Shown piece by piece: positions 10,240 through 18,759 of a stretch of DNA of 64,000 nt. This stretch comes from Bin5 sp009843665. GTDB lineage: Bacteria; Chloroflexota; Anaerolineae; Caldilineales; Caldilineaceae. The stretch's first letter is position 1. Every line of letters begins with the position of its first letter. The notes beneath the pieces are model-generated. The model was not told the origin of the DNA. It searched no databases and saw only the letters and a program-made list of their open reading frames with translations. The stretch spans positions 620,001-684,000 of the forward strand of contig OZ244818.1 of NCBI GenBank assembly GCA_965220285.1. Direction: 5' to 3'. Made by a program: the position numbers and the translations under genes.

Positions 10240-11922
10240 ATGAAGTCGACACGCAAGATCCCCAAGTTGTGGATCGTTCTGATGGCGCTGATGGCGATGG
10301 TCCTCGCCGTCTCGGCCTGTGCAGCGCCGGCAGCGGGGCCGGCGGCCGATTCGGGAGAGATGGCCGCTGACAGCGGTGACGAGATGATGGAAGAGAAGCA
10401 CTTCCGCGCGACGATTCCGTTCTTCGCGCAGGACTGGTCGCCGCTGCGCGGCGGTGGCTGGAACATGCATTACCTGGCGTTCTGGAATGCCGGGCCGATG
10501 TACATTGATGAGCACGGCGAACTGCATCCCTATGTCTTCAACGAGTGGACGCCCAACGAAGACATGACGCAGTGGACGTTCAAGATCGACCCGGATGCGG
10601 TCTACTCGGATGGCAGTGCGATCACGGCGCAGGATGTTGTGGCGACGTGGAATCTGATCGCCCATCCCGCGACCACGCACCAGCGCGTTACGCTGTTTCT
10701 GACCGGTGTGGTCGGCTTTGAGGACGTGTTCAACGGCGAGGCGATGACGATGCCCGGTGTGGTCGCACTGGACGACAGCACCGTACAGGTAACGCTTGAG
10801 GGTTCCGACCCGCTGTTTCACAAGAAGATTGCGACCAACCTGATAGGCCCGGTCAAGGCTTCAGTGGCAATCGGCGAGGACGGATTTGAGGTGGCGGAAT
10901 GGTGGCACCCGAAGAACAATCCTGTGACGAGCGGGCCTCTCATGCCAGATACGATGGACTTGAACAAAGGTGTTGTTTCCTTTGTCAAGAATCCCAACTT
11001 CTGGGTCGCGGAGCCGAAGCTGGACCGGTTAACGGTTACGTCGATTGAGGATACGACGATCGTTACGACGATGCTGGCCAATGGCGAGCTGGACCAGGGT
11101 TGGCCGCCCAATGACGCCACGTCACAGGCGCTGCTGGGAGAGGACTTCTTCGAATGCGGGCTGGCGCCAGGCATTGGTGGGTTCTTCCTGAACCCGACGA
11201 TCGAGCCGACCAGCGACATCAACTTCCGCAAGGCGTTGATCCTGGCGGTGGACAGGGAGCAGATCTTCAACCTTTCCAGCCCTGACGGCCGCGGCTGGGT
11301 TCCGACAGGCGAGCCTTTGCGGGCGCTGCCGGGACAGGATCCGGACTTTGTCCCGCATCCCTACGACCCCGATGCTGCCAAAGAGGCGATGGCCGCATCC
11401 GCCTATGCTGATGTCTCCGATGTGCCGAAGATGATCATGGCCGGCGTCAGCAGCCCCGGCACGGAGGTGCTGGCGCAGTATATGGCCGAGCAGTGGCGGC
11501 AGTTGTTTGGCATCGAGGCGATCGAGATGAGCCCGCAGTTTGACAGCTGGGAAGGCCCCGGCGCGCCGGCGCTGTTCCGTGACGGCGCGGGTGTGCGCGT
11601 TCCCGATGCGGCGCTGATGCTGCTCGGTTCGCTGCACTCTTCGTCCAACCTGGCCCGCAACATCATGGGCGGCTATCACGATCCTGAGGTGGACGCGCTG
11701 ATCGAAGAGGCGGTCACCAAGGGTGCCAACGATCCGGACCGTATTGCGCTGGCACAGCAGGCCCAGCGCATGTACCACGACCAGTGGATGGTGATTCCGA
11801 TCGGCACTGGCTGCGGCGGCTCGGCCAAGGGCAACGTGATGCCTTGGGTGAAGGGAACGCGGCGCAACGCGGATGCGCAGTTCCTGGAGACGTGGACGAT
11901 CGACATCGTGCATGATGAATAG
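10240..11922 (+). CDS. ABC transporter family-5 solute-binding lipoprotein (SBP 1)
   Basis: A 560-residue peptide/nickel-type (SBP_bac_5) binding protein that would capture oligopeptides or oligosaccharides outside the membrane. A Sec lipoprotein signal ends in the lipobox VSAC with acylated Cys27, followed by an Ala/Gly/Asp/Met-rich linker to about residue 50. Family markers include YSDGSAITAQDVVATWNLI, VTSGPLMPDTM and FRKALILAVDREQIF. AAGGAGGAG lies six bases before the ATG. It heads the only operon here with a full transporter (two permeases, two ATPases). Ligand unknown; nearby glycosidase-like genes make a glycan fragment as likely as a peptide. Confidence 0.92.
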   Translation: MKSTRKIPKLWIVLMALMAMVLAVSACAAPAAGPAADSGEMAADSGDEMMEEKHFRATIPFFAQDWSPLRGGGWNMHYLAFWNAGPMYIDEHGELHPYVFNEWTPNEDMTQWTFKIDPDAVYSDGSAITAQDVVATWNLIAHPATTHQRVTLFLTGVVGFEDVFNGEAMTMPGVVALDDSTVQVTLEGSDPLFHKKIATNLIGPVKASVAIGEDGFEVAEWWHPKNNPVTSGPLMPDTMDLNKGVVSFVKNPNFWVAEPKLDRLTVTSIEDTTIVTTMLANGELDQGWPPNDATSQALLGEDFFECGLAPGIGGFFLNPTIEPTSDINFRKALILAVDREQIFNLSSPDGRGWVPTGEPLRALPGQDPDFVPHPYDPDAAKEAMAASAYADVSDVPKMIMAGVSSPGTEVLAQYMAEQWRQLFGIEAIEMSPQFDSWEGPGAPALFRDGAGVRVPDAALMLLGSLHSSSNLARNIMGGYHDPEVDALIEEAVTKGANDPDRIALAQQAQRMYHDQWMVIPIGTGCGGSAKGNVMPWVKGTRRNADAQFLETWTIDIVHDE

Positions 11923-11957
11923 AAGATTACCGTCGCGCAGGTTGCGGCGATAATCCG

Positions 11958-11990
11958 GCAAAGGCGTCAAGAAGGATTTGGCGCCTTTGC
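11958..11990 (+). terminator. hairpin between SBP 1 and its permease
   Basis: A 9-bp perfect stem (GCAAAGGCG / CGCCTTTGC) with a 15-base loop, followed by the T-rich CGCGTTGTTTTTC. It lies 35 bases after the SBP stop and 101 before the permease start, so it probably acts as a leaky terminator or 3'-end stabiliser rather than an operon end. Confidence 0.6.
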
Positions 11991-12091
11991 TCGCGTTGTT
12001 TTTCAGAGGCGCGCTTCTTACTTCCGGCGCGCAGTTGTTCTGAGAAGGGTTTCGGGCCTGGGTTGCCGACTCCGAGGGCGAGGGAAGAGCG

Positions 12092-13057
12092 ATGGGTCAA
12101 TACATCCTGAAGCGCATTGTATATTGGATTCCGGCTCTGATTCTGCTGGCGCTGTCCGTCTATGCGATGGCCTTTTTCGGCGCCGGCGATCCGATCAAGC
12201 TGATGTTCCTGCGCGAAGAGGGTGATGTGACCTATGATGCCCAGCGTCTGGACGCCATCCGCCGTGAGAAGGGACTGGACCGGCCTTTCCTGGTGCAGTT
12301 CGGGGAGTACACCTGGCACCTGGTGCAGGGCGATCTGGGGATGTCGGTGATTTCAGGTCGGTCGGTCAATGACATGGTGGGCGCCACCGCGCCCGTTTCG
12401 TTCCAGATCGGGATTGCTACTGTGATCCTGGTATCGATCATTGGTATCCCCTTGGGCATATTAGCCGGGCTCAACCACAATAATTGGATAGACAACTCTA
12501 TACTCGGCTCCGCGCTGTTTATCAGCGGTATTCCCAGCTATGTCGTGGGGCCGATGCTCATCGTCTTCATGGTATTGGGGCTGGGCATCATGAAGACGAC
12601 ACCATATGGTTGGGATGGTCTTTTCAGTTCAAAGGCGATCCTGCCTATGTTCGTTATGGTATTTGGCTCGATTGCTATCATTATCCGGCAGACGCGGTCA
12701 GGCGTATTGGAAGTGTTGTCGGAGGACTATGTACGAACGGCACGGGCGAAAGGCGTGCCGGAGTTCATGGTAATCGTCCGCCACATGTTGAGGCCCGTGT
12801 TGACGCCGGTTGTCACCGTTCTGGGTCAGATGCTGATCGGCATCGTGAACGGGGCGATCATTGTCGAAAAGATTTTTGGCATACCGGGCCTCGGCCGTCT
12901 GACGATCGACTTCACTTACGGTGTAGACTACCCTGTAATCGTGGCGATCACATTGATCGGCGCCCTTCTGGTGATGGTGCTGAACCTGGCGGTTGATATT
13001 ACCTATCCGTTACTGGATCCGCGTGCGGCCCAGGCCATGACCGGCGTAGAGGAATAG
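12092..13057 (+). CDS. ABC transporter permease, DppB type (set 1)
   Basis: A 321-residue inner-membrane permease with a first transmembrane helix at about residues 9-31 and five more in the C-terminal two-thirds. The cytoplasmic EAA-like coupling loop, EDYVRTARAKGVPEF, starts at about residue 211 and contacts the ATPase. The family C-terminus ITYPLLDPRA is present. It pairs with the DppC-type gene at 13136. Length and topology are normal for the family. Confidence 0.93.
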   Translation: MGQYILKRIVYWIPALILLALSVYAMAFFGAGDPIKLMFLREEGDVTYDAQRLDAIRREKGLDRPFLVQFGEYTWHLVQGDLGMSVISGRSVNDMVGATAPVSFQIGIATVILVSIIGIPLGILAGLNHNNWIDNSILGSALFISGIPSYVVGPMLIVFMVLGLGIMKTTPYGWDGLFSSKAILPMFVMVFGSIAIIIRQTRSGVLEVLSEDYVRTARAKGVPEFMVIVRHMLRPVLTPVVTVLGQMLIGIVNGAIIVEKIFGIPGLGRLTIDFTYGVDYPVIVAITLIGALLVMVLNLAVDITYPLLDPRAAQAMTGVEE

Positions 13058-13135
13058 GCGAACTGAGGAAAGCGTGAGCCTAACTCATTGCATAGCGGGC
13101 CAGTTCGCACAAAACAGACAGGCTCTTGACCAAGC

Positions 13136-14107
13136 ATGACGACCCAGGAAGTTACTGCAGGCAGCGAAGTCGATATCGTAGAGGCCAGCCGCACCAACCT
13201 GTGGAAAGACGCCGTCGCGCGTCTGGTGGCCAATAAACTTGCGGTCATTGGTATTATTCCGATTGTTCTCCTCTTTTTCCTCGCCGTGTTCGGGCCTTAC
13301 CTGACGCCATACGATTTCCTGGCGCAGGATTTTACGGCACGCCTGGCAGCGCCATCGAGTGAACACTGGCTGGGCACCGACGAGCTGGGAAGGGACGTCC
13401 TTAGCCGCATTCTCTACGGGGCGCGCACAGCAGTCTCGGTCGGTCTGGTATCGACAGCGATCAGCCTGATCGTGGGCCTGGTGATGGGCTCGCTGGCCGG
13501 ATACCTGGGTGGGCGGGTCGATTTCATGGTGGTGTGGCTGACCGACGTGACGCGCTCGATGCCGGCGCTTCTTCTGGCGATCGTGATCAACCTGACGCTC
13601 AAGACGCCACTGGAAGCATGGATGGAGGAGATGTATCTGGCGACGAAGAACGGGTTCTTTCGCCAGACGATGTGGGTGGACCTGGTGCTGGTGTTCGGGG
13701 CCCTGGCGCTGATCCAGTGGCCCGGCTACGCCCGCCTGATCCGGGGGCAGATCCTTTCGATTCGCAGCCGCAACTATGTGCTGGCGGCGCGCGCGCTGGG
13801 CATGCCTACGGGCCGAATCCTCACCCGCTATGTGATTCCCAACGCGATGGGGCCGCTGATAGTTGCGGTCAGCGCGGGGCTTGGGGGCGCGATGGTGCTG
13901 GAATCGGCCTTCAGTTTTCTGGGCGTCGGTGTACAGCTGCCCATCCCCAGCTGGGGCAAGATGATTAGCGACGGACTGCGCATGTACCGGACGCATCCTC
14001 ACCTATTGGCCGGGCCGGCGGTGATGATGGCCATAATCACGGTCTCGTTTGCCTGGCTTGGCGACGGCCTCAACGATGCCCTCAACCCCCGTCAGTGGGG
14101 CGGTTAG
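13136..14107 (+). CDS. ABC transporter permease, DppC type (set 1)
   Basis: A 323-residue inner-membrane permease. An N-terminal cytoplasmic segment with LWKDAVARLVANK leads into the first helix; then comes the family motif LGTDELGRDVLSRI and the coupling loop RNYVLAARALGMPTG near residue 212, ending GDGLNDALNPR. An extended periplasmic insertion (LEAWMEEMYLATKNGFF) between helices is shared with the DppC protein at 48188 and absent from those at 24234, 31619 and 55545, so sets 1 and 4 form a subgroup. Confidence 0.93.
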   Translation: MTTQEVTAGSEVDIVEASRTNLWKDAVARLVANKLAVIGIIPIVLLFFLAVFGPYLTPYDFLAQDFTARLAAPSSEHWLGTDELGRDVLSRILYGARTAVSVGLVSTAISLIVGLVMGSLAGYLGGRVDFMVVWLTDVTRSMPALLLAIVINLTLKTPLEAWMEEMYLATKNGFFRQTMWVDLVLVFGALALIQWPGYARLIRGQILSIRSRNYVLAARALGMPTGRILTRYVIPNAMGPLIVAVSAGLGGAMVLESAFSFLGVGVQLPIPSWGKMISDGLRMYRTHPHLLAGPAVMMAIITVSFAWLGDGLNDALNPRQWGG

Positions 14108-14190
14108 TACTCCTGGTTGGAGGCTGGCCCGATTTCCGATCTCTGAATAAATTGGTGTGACAACAATCATTGGAGACAGCGACGGCAACC

Positions 14191-15210
14191 ATGTCCGTTC
14201 TTCTTGACGTGCAGGGTTTACAGACACGATTCAGGGTGCGTAAGGGCTATGTGTACGCGGTCAACGGGGTCTCCTTCAGCCTGGAAGAGGGCGAGACGCT
14301 AGGGGTTGTCGGCGAAAGCGGTTGCGGCAAAAGCGTTACCATGCTGAGCCTGGTACGGCTGTTGCCGCCTGCGGCAAGCATCGAGAACGGGCAAGTGCTG
14401 CTGCGGGGCGAAGACCTGTTGCAGCTTGACCTGCGCCACTTGCGCGACGTGCGCGGGGGCCAGGTCGGCATGATCTTCCAGGACCCGATGACCTCGCTCA
14501 ACCCGTTCATCAACATCGGCACACAGATGTCGGAACCGTTGATCTATCACAGGGGAATGAGCAAGAAGGAGGCGCTGGCCCGCAGCGCGGAACTTCTGGA
14601 GATGGTGGGTATCCCCGACGGCGAGGCGCGGTTGCGCGAGTATCCGCACCAGTTTTCCGGGGGGATGCGCCAGCGGGTTATGATCGCGATGTCGATGTCG
14701 TGTGAACCGGCGGTCCTGATCGCGGATGAGCCAACGACGGCGCTGGACGTAACGATCCAGGCGCAGATCGTTGAGCTGGTCAAGGAGTTGCGCGACCGGT
14801 CGGGCGTGGCGGTGATCTGGATTACGCACGATCTGAGCGTGGTGGCGGGCATCGCAGACAGGGTCATCGTGATGTATGCCGGTTATATCGTCGAAGAAGC
14901 GCCGGTTGACGCGCTTTTTGAAGATCCGCGGCATCCATACACGGTCGGACTTATGGGGGCGTTACCCAGTTTGGAGGGAGAGACGGGCACACGCCTGACG
15001 ACGATCGGCGGATCGCCGCCCGACCTGGAAGAACTCCCCGATTATTGCCCTTTTCACACACGCTGCCCCTATGCCATCGACCGCTGCAGGACTGAAAACC
15101 CAATGCTGGAGGCGGTTGCCGATGCCAGTGACAGGGGGCACCGGGCGGCCTGCTGGGTTGATATCCGTGAAGTGGCGGTCCAATCAAATGGGGCCGGCGC
15201 CAGCAGTTAG
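14191..15210 (+). CDS. oligopeptide-type ABC transporter ATPase, DppD type
   Basis: A 339-residue cytoplasmic ATPase. Walker A GESGCGKS is at residues 41-48, the signature FSGGMRQR at about 155-162 and Walker B VLIADEPTT at about 176-184, with the switch histidine in WITHDLSVV. The C-terminal oligopeptide-ABC extension carries the Cys-bearing segment YCPFHTRCPYAIDRC. The frame can be opened from a TTG at 14170, but ATG 14191 gives the standard N-terminus. This and the next gene are the only transporter ATPases in the window, although five permease pairs are present. Confidence 0.94.
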   Translation: MSVLLDVQGLQTRFRVRKGYVYAVNGVSFSLEEGETLGVVGESGCGKSVTMLSLVRLLPPAASIENGQVLLRGEDLLQLDLRHLRDVRGGQVGMIFQDPMTSLNPFINIGTQMSEPLIYHRGMSKKEALARSAELLEMVGIPDGEARLREYPHQFSGGMRQRVMIAMSMSCEPAVLIADEPTTALDVTIQAQIVELVKELRDRSGVAVIWITHDLSVVAGIADRVIVMYAGYIVEEAPVDALFEDPRHPYTVGLMGALPSLEGETGTRLTTIGGSPPDLEELPDYCPFHTRCPYAIDRCRTENPMLEAVADASDRGHRAACWVDIREVAVQSNGAGASS

Positions 15211-15259
15211 AGGAAAGCTGCCTGCAGTTTTTTTCAACACCTGATTGCAAGTTTCAACT

Positions 15260-16252
15260 ATGAGCCAAAACGACGGCAATAACGGCGATCCCCTTGTCCG
15301 GGTGGAGAATCTGACAAAGCACTTCTCGGTGCGGATTGGCGCGTATGGCGAGACCAAGGCGACGGTGCATGCGTTGGACGAAGTCTCTTTCGACGTGCAG
15401 CGGGGTGAGACTCTGGGGCTGGTGGGCGAGTCGGGTTGCGGCAAGTCGACCGCGGGGTTGACTCTACTGCAGTTGCATCGCCCGACTTCGGGGAAGGTCT
15501 TCTTCGACGATAGCGAGGTTACCGGGCTTTCGGACAAGGAATTGCGGCCGCTGCGCAGGCGGATGCAGATCATTTTCCAGGACCCCTATTCCACGCTCAG
15601 CCCGCGTATGACGGTTGGGAACGCGATCGGCGAGCCGCTGTGGCTGCACGAACTGGCAAGCGGCCAGGAGGCGCAGGAACGGATCGCCAAGCTGCTTGAC
15701 GACGTTGGCCTGAACCCGGCCTTTGCGTTCCGCTACCCGCACGAGTTTTCGGGCGGCCAGCGGCAGCGTGTGTGCATTGCCCGGGCGCTTGCATGTGAAC
15801 CGGAGTTCATCGTCTGCGACGAGCCGATCTCGGCGCTGGACGTGTCGATTCAGGCGCAGATCATCAACCTGCTCCAGGACCTGCAGGAAGAGTACCATCT
15901 CACCTACCTCTTTATCGCGCACGACCTGGCGGTGGTGCGCCATATAAGCGACAGGGTGGCGGTGATGTACCTGGGCCGCGTCGTGGAGATGGCGCCCAAA
16001 GAGAAATTGTTCGACAACCCCCTGCATCCCTATACAAACGCGCTATTGCTGTCGGTGCCTGTGCCCAACCCTCGCCAGGAACGGCAGCGCGAGCATACTG
16101 TCATTCAAGGCAACGTGCCGAGCGCGATCAGTCCACCCAGCGGTTGCCGCTTCCATCCGCGGTGTCCACTTGCCTTTGAGCCGTGCGATCACGAGGTGCC
16201 CGAGTGGCGAGAGGTAGAATCCGGCCACTGGGTGGCATGCCACGCTGTGTGA
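15260..16252 (+). CDS. oligopeptide-type ABC transporter ATPase, DppF type
   Basis: A 330-residue ATPase and partner of the preceding gene. Walker A GESGCGKST is at residues 56-64, the signature FSGGQRQR at about 163-170, then FIVCDEPISALD (Walker B) and FIAHDLAVV. The C-terminal domain has GCRFHPRCPLAFEPC, the usual oligopeptide-transporter tail. A TTG 15 bases upstream also opens the frame; ATG 15260 is preferred because it starts the protein in the usual place. It closes the transporter part of the first operon. Confidence 0.94.
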   Translation: MSQNDGNNGDPLVRVENLTKHFSVRIGAYGETKATVHALDEVSFDVQRGETLGLVGESGCGKSTAGLTLLQLHRPTSGKVFFDDSEVTGLSDKELRPLRRRMQIIFQDPYSTLSPRMTVGNAIGEPLWLHELASGQEAQERIAKLLDDVGLNPAFAFRYPHEFSGGQRQRVCIARALACEPEFIVCDEPISALDVSIQAQIINLLQDLQEEYHLTYLFIAHDLAVVRHISDRVAVMYLGRVVEMAPKEKLFDNPLHPYTNALLLSVPVPNPRQERQREHTVIQGNVPSAISPPSGCRFHPRCPLAFEPCDHEVPEWREVESGHWVACHAV

Positions 16253-16394
16253 CAGTCCGGAGGCTGGCAGTAGGCACATCGCCTCTGGCAACCAGACCTC
16301 GCAAGATGTGCCTGATTGCAGCGGCACCACACAGACTGGAAAACTACAGTTGTTTGCTCCCACCCATTCTTCACCCAACTGAGCATGCTGGCAG

Positions 16395-17579
16395 ATGAAT
16401 AGAATTCTTGCGGGCGATTACCAGATCCTGGCTGAGTCGCCCGACCCGGAGACGGTGTATACCGGGTCGCCGTGCCTGACGCAGCTGCCGTCGGGGAGGC
16501 TGATTGCCAGTTTTGAGTGGTTCCGTCCGCAGCCGCTGGTTGAGAAGATCCCCGACCAGCTCGAGATTCTGGTGAGTGACGATGATGGGGAACGGTGGCG
16601 CAGGAGCGCGGTACTGGACATCATCTGGCCGTCGCTGTTTGCCGTGGAAGAGACGCTATACTGTATCGGGAACGGCAGGCTGAGCCGGGAGATCGTGATT
16701 GCCCGGTCGGAGGACGGGGGCGAAAGCTGGAGCGAACCGTCGCAGCTTTTTGGCGGACGTCATCACAACGCACCCACCAGCATACTCTTCCGGCGGGGGC
16801 AGGTCTACCGGGCGTTTGAGACCTGTCCCGTCGGGGACGATGCGGTGGGCAGGAGCCAGTGGGAGTCGCTGGTGGTGGCGGGTGACCTGTCGCGTGACCT
16901 GCTGGATCCGTCGGCGTGGCGGATTTCGAACAAGGTGCATTTTCCCGGTGTTCCGGACGTGCTCAGCCAGAGGAGGTACCAGGCCAGCGCGGCGGACAAG
17001 GTGGTGGAGGACTGCTTCATCGAGGGCAATATCATCGACGTGCGCGGGGAGATGCGGGTCCTGCTGCGCACGATCATTGACGGGCATACCACGGGAGGAA
17101 TGGCGTCGGTCTGCAGCCTGGAGGACGACGGCGAGAGGCTGGACTACCGCTTTGTGCAATTCTATCCGATGCCGGGCGCGCAGTGTAAGTTTCACATTGT
17201 ATATGACGAGGAGAGCGACCTGTTCTGGACGACGGTGTGCTTGCCGACGGACACGTGGCAGGAGCGGGAACCGCTGCGCGCGGCCGGCTTTGCCAGCCCG
17301 CCGGGCAATGAACGGCGCATACTGATGTTGATGTACAGCCTGGACGCACTGAACTGGTTCCAGGCGGGCTGCGTGGCGATGAGTCGCAGCATCTTTGAGG
17401 CGTTCAGCTATGCATCGCAGCTTGTCAGGGGCGAGGACCTGCTGGTTATCTCGCGCACATCGCAGGGTGGATTCAACCAGCATGACACGAACCTGGTCAC
17501 TTTACACCGCATCGAGAAGTTTCGAGAGCTGGCTCTCGATTTGAAACCGACGTACAGCAGAGGTCCGCGGCCGCACTAA
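16395..17579 (+). CDS. sialidase/neuraminidase-like BNR-repeat protein
   Basis: A 394-residue beta-propeller related to exo-sialidases. The N-terminal GSPCLTQLPSGRLIASFEW is typical of the first blade, and Asp-box sequences VSDDDGERWRRS and RSEDGGESWSEPS mark the next two. No signal peptide is visible, so it would act in the cytoplasm on imported material. It follows the ATPase genes by about 140 bases and precedes a luciferase-like oxidoreductase. It is a diverged counterpart of the gene at 8126, which heads the facing run. Specificity cannot be assigned. Confidence 0.75.
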   Translation: MNRILAGDYQILAESPDPETVYTGSPCLTQLPSGRLIASFEWFRPQPLVEKIPDQLEILVSDDDGERWRRSAVLDIIWPSLFAVEETLYCIGNGRLSREIVIARSEDGGESWSEPSQLFGGRHHNAPTSILFRRGQVYRAFETCPVGDDAVGRSQWESLVVAGDLSRDLLDPSAWRISNKVHFPGVPDVLSQRRYQASAADKVVEDCFIEGNIIDVRGEMRVLLRTIIDGHTTGGMASVCSLEDDGERLDYRFVQFYPMPGAQCKFHIVYDEESDLFWTTVCLPTDTWQEREPLRAAGFASPPGNERRILMLMYSLDALNWFQAGCVAMSRSIFEAFSYASQLVRGEDLLVISRTSQGGFNQHDTNLVTLHRIEKFRELALDLKPTYSRGPRPH

Positions 17580-17610
17580 AGGATAACGCAATGGGAGAGG
17601 GAGGAAGAAA

Positions 17611-18681
17611 ATGAAATTGGGCACATTCATGATGCCGCTTCATCCGCCGGAGAAGGACTACACGCTGGGATTTGAAGAGGATATCGAGTTTGTCGTGCGT
17701 GCGGACGAGTTGGGATTTACGGAGGCCTGGATCGGTCAGCACCACACGCTGGCGTGGGAACCGATCCCGTCGAACGATGTCTTTATCGCCAACGTGCTGC
17801 CGCGCACGAAGAACATCCGGCTCGGCAGCGGTGTCTCTATTTTGCCGCAGCATCACCCGGTCAATGTTGCGGTGCGATTAGCCTATCTGGACCATCTGTC
17901 ACGCGGACGAATCAACGCCGGTTTCGGCCAGGGGGGTGTGCCGACCGACTGGGAGCTCTTCGACCTGCCCGATCCGGGCACGCAGGGCCTTATGACGGTC
18001 GAAAGCATCGACATGATCCTCAAACTGTGGCAGACCGATCCGCCGTTTAACTTTAAGGGCGACTTCTACCATATTAAGCTCGAAGGGGGAAACCCGGAGT
18101 ATGGTATTGGCGAGATGTTGCAGCCTTACCAGAAACCGCATCCGCCGGTCGGGATGAGCATTATTCGCGGCCGGTCACGCGCCGCCAACATGGCGGGCGA
18201 GCGGGGTTACATGCCAATCAGCACGAACGTGGTAACCGGGTCGACACTCGCCGAACACTGGCAGACCTATTGCAATGGTGCTGCCAATGCCGGCCGGCCA
18301 GAGCCGGACCGCGAGATCTGGCGTGTGTCGCGCAGTATATTCATTGACGAGACGACCGAGGCTGCCTGGGAGCGGGCCAGTAACGGCGCGATGGCAGGAT
18401 CAATGGCCTATCTGCGCTGGCTGATCGGGTCGGCAGACATGGTCGAGGTCCTGAAGGAAGACCCGGAGATGTCTGACGACGATGTCACGGTAGAGTACAT
18501 GTTGAAGAAACTTTGCATCATCGGCGACAAGGATGAATGTCTGCGCCGTTTGCATGAACTGTATGAAGAGACGGGCGGCTGGGGTACGTTGCTCATGATC
18601 GCGCACGACTGGGACGACAAGGAGAGGTGGCTGGCTTGCATGGAGACGCTTGCCAACGAGATTGTGCCTGCGCTGCCTTAG
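17611..18681 (+). CDS. luciferase-like (LLM) flavin-dependent oxidoreductase
   Basis: A 356-residue TIM-barrel monooxygenase or dehydrogenase of the bacterial-luciferase superfamily using FMN or F420. Recognisable segments are GFTEAWIGQHHTLAWEP, RLGSGVSILPQHHPVNVA and LDHLSRGRINAGFGQGG, in the places where the family binds flavin phosphate and substrate. A GGAGGAAG ribosome site precedes the ATG. It lies 31 bases after the sialidase-like gene and is probably co-transcribed. The other family member, at 40453, is of a different, F420-like subgroup. Substrate unknown. Confidence 0.88.
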   Translation: MKLGTFMMPLHPPEKDYTLGFEEDIEFVVRADELGFTEAWIGQHHTLAWEPIPSNDVFIANVLPRTKNIRLGSGVSILPQHHPVNVAVRLAYLDHLSRGRINAGFGQGGVPTDWELFDLPDPGTQGLMTVESIDMILKLWQTDPPFNFKGDFYHIKLEGGNPEYGIGEMLQPYQKPHPPVGMSIIRGRSRAANMAGERGYMPISTNVVTGSTLAEHWQTYCNGAANAGRPEPDREIWRVSRSIFIDETTEAAWERASNGAMAGSMAYLRWLIGSADMVEVLKEDPEMSDDDVTVEYMLKKLCIIGDKDECLRRLHELYEETGGWGTLLMIAHDWDDKERWLACMETLANEIVPALP

Positions 18682-18759
18682 AGGCCTCATTGAAAAGGGT
18701 CGACTATAGACAAAGGCGCCATTGTTGAATCGAAAGGACACAGTTAGGAAAACAGATAT

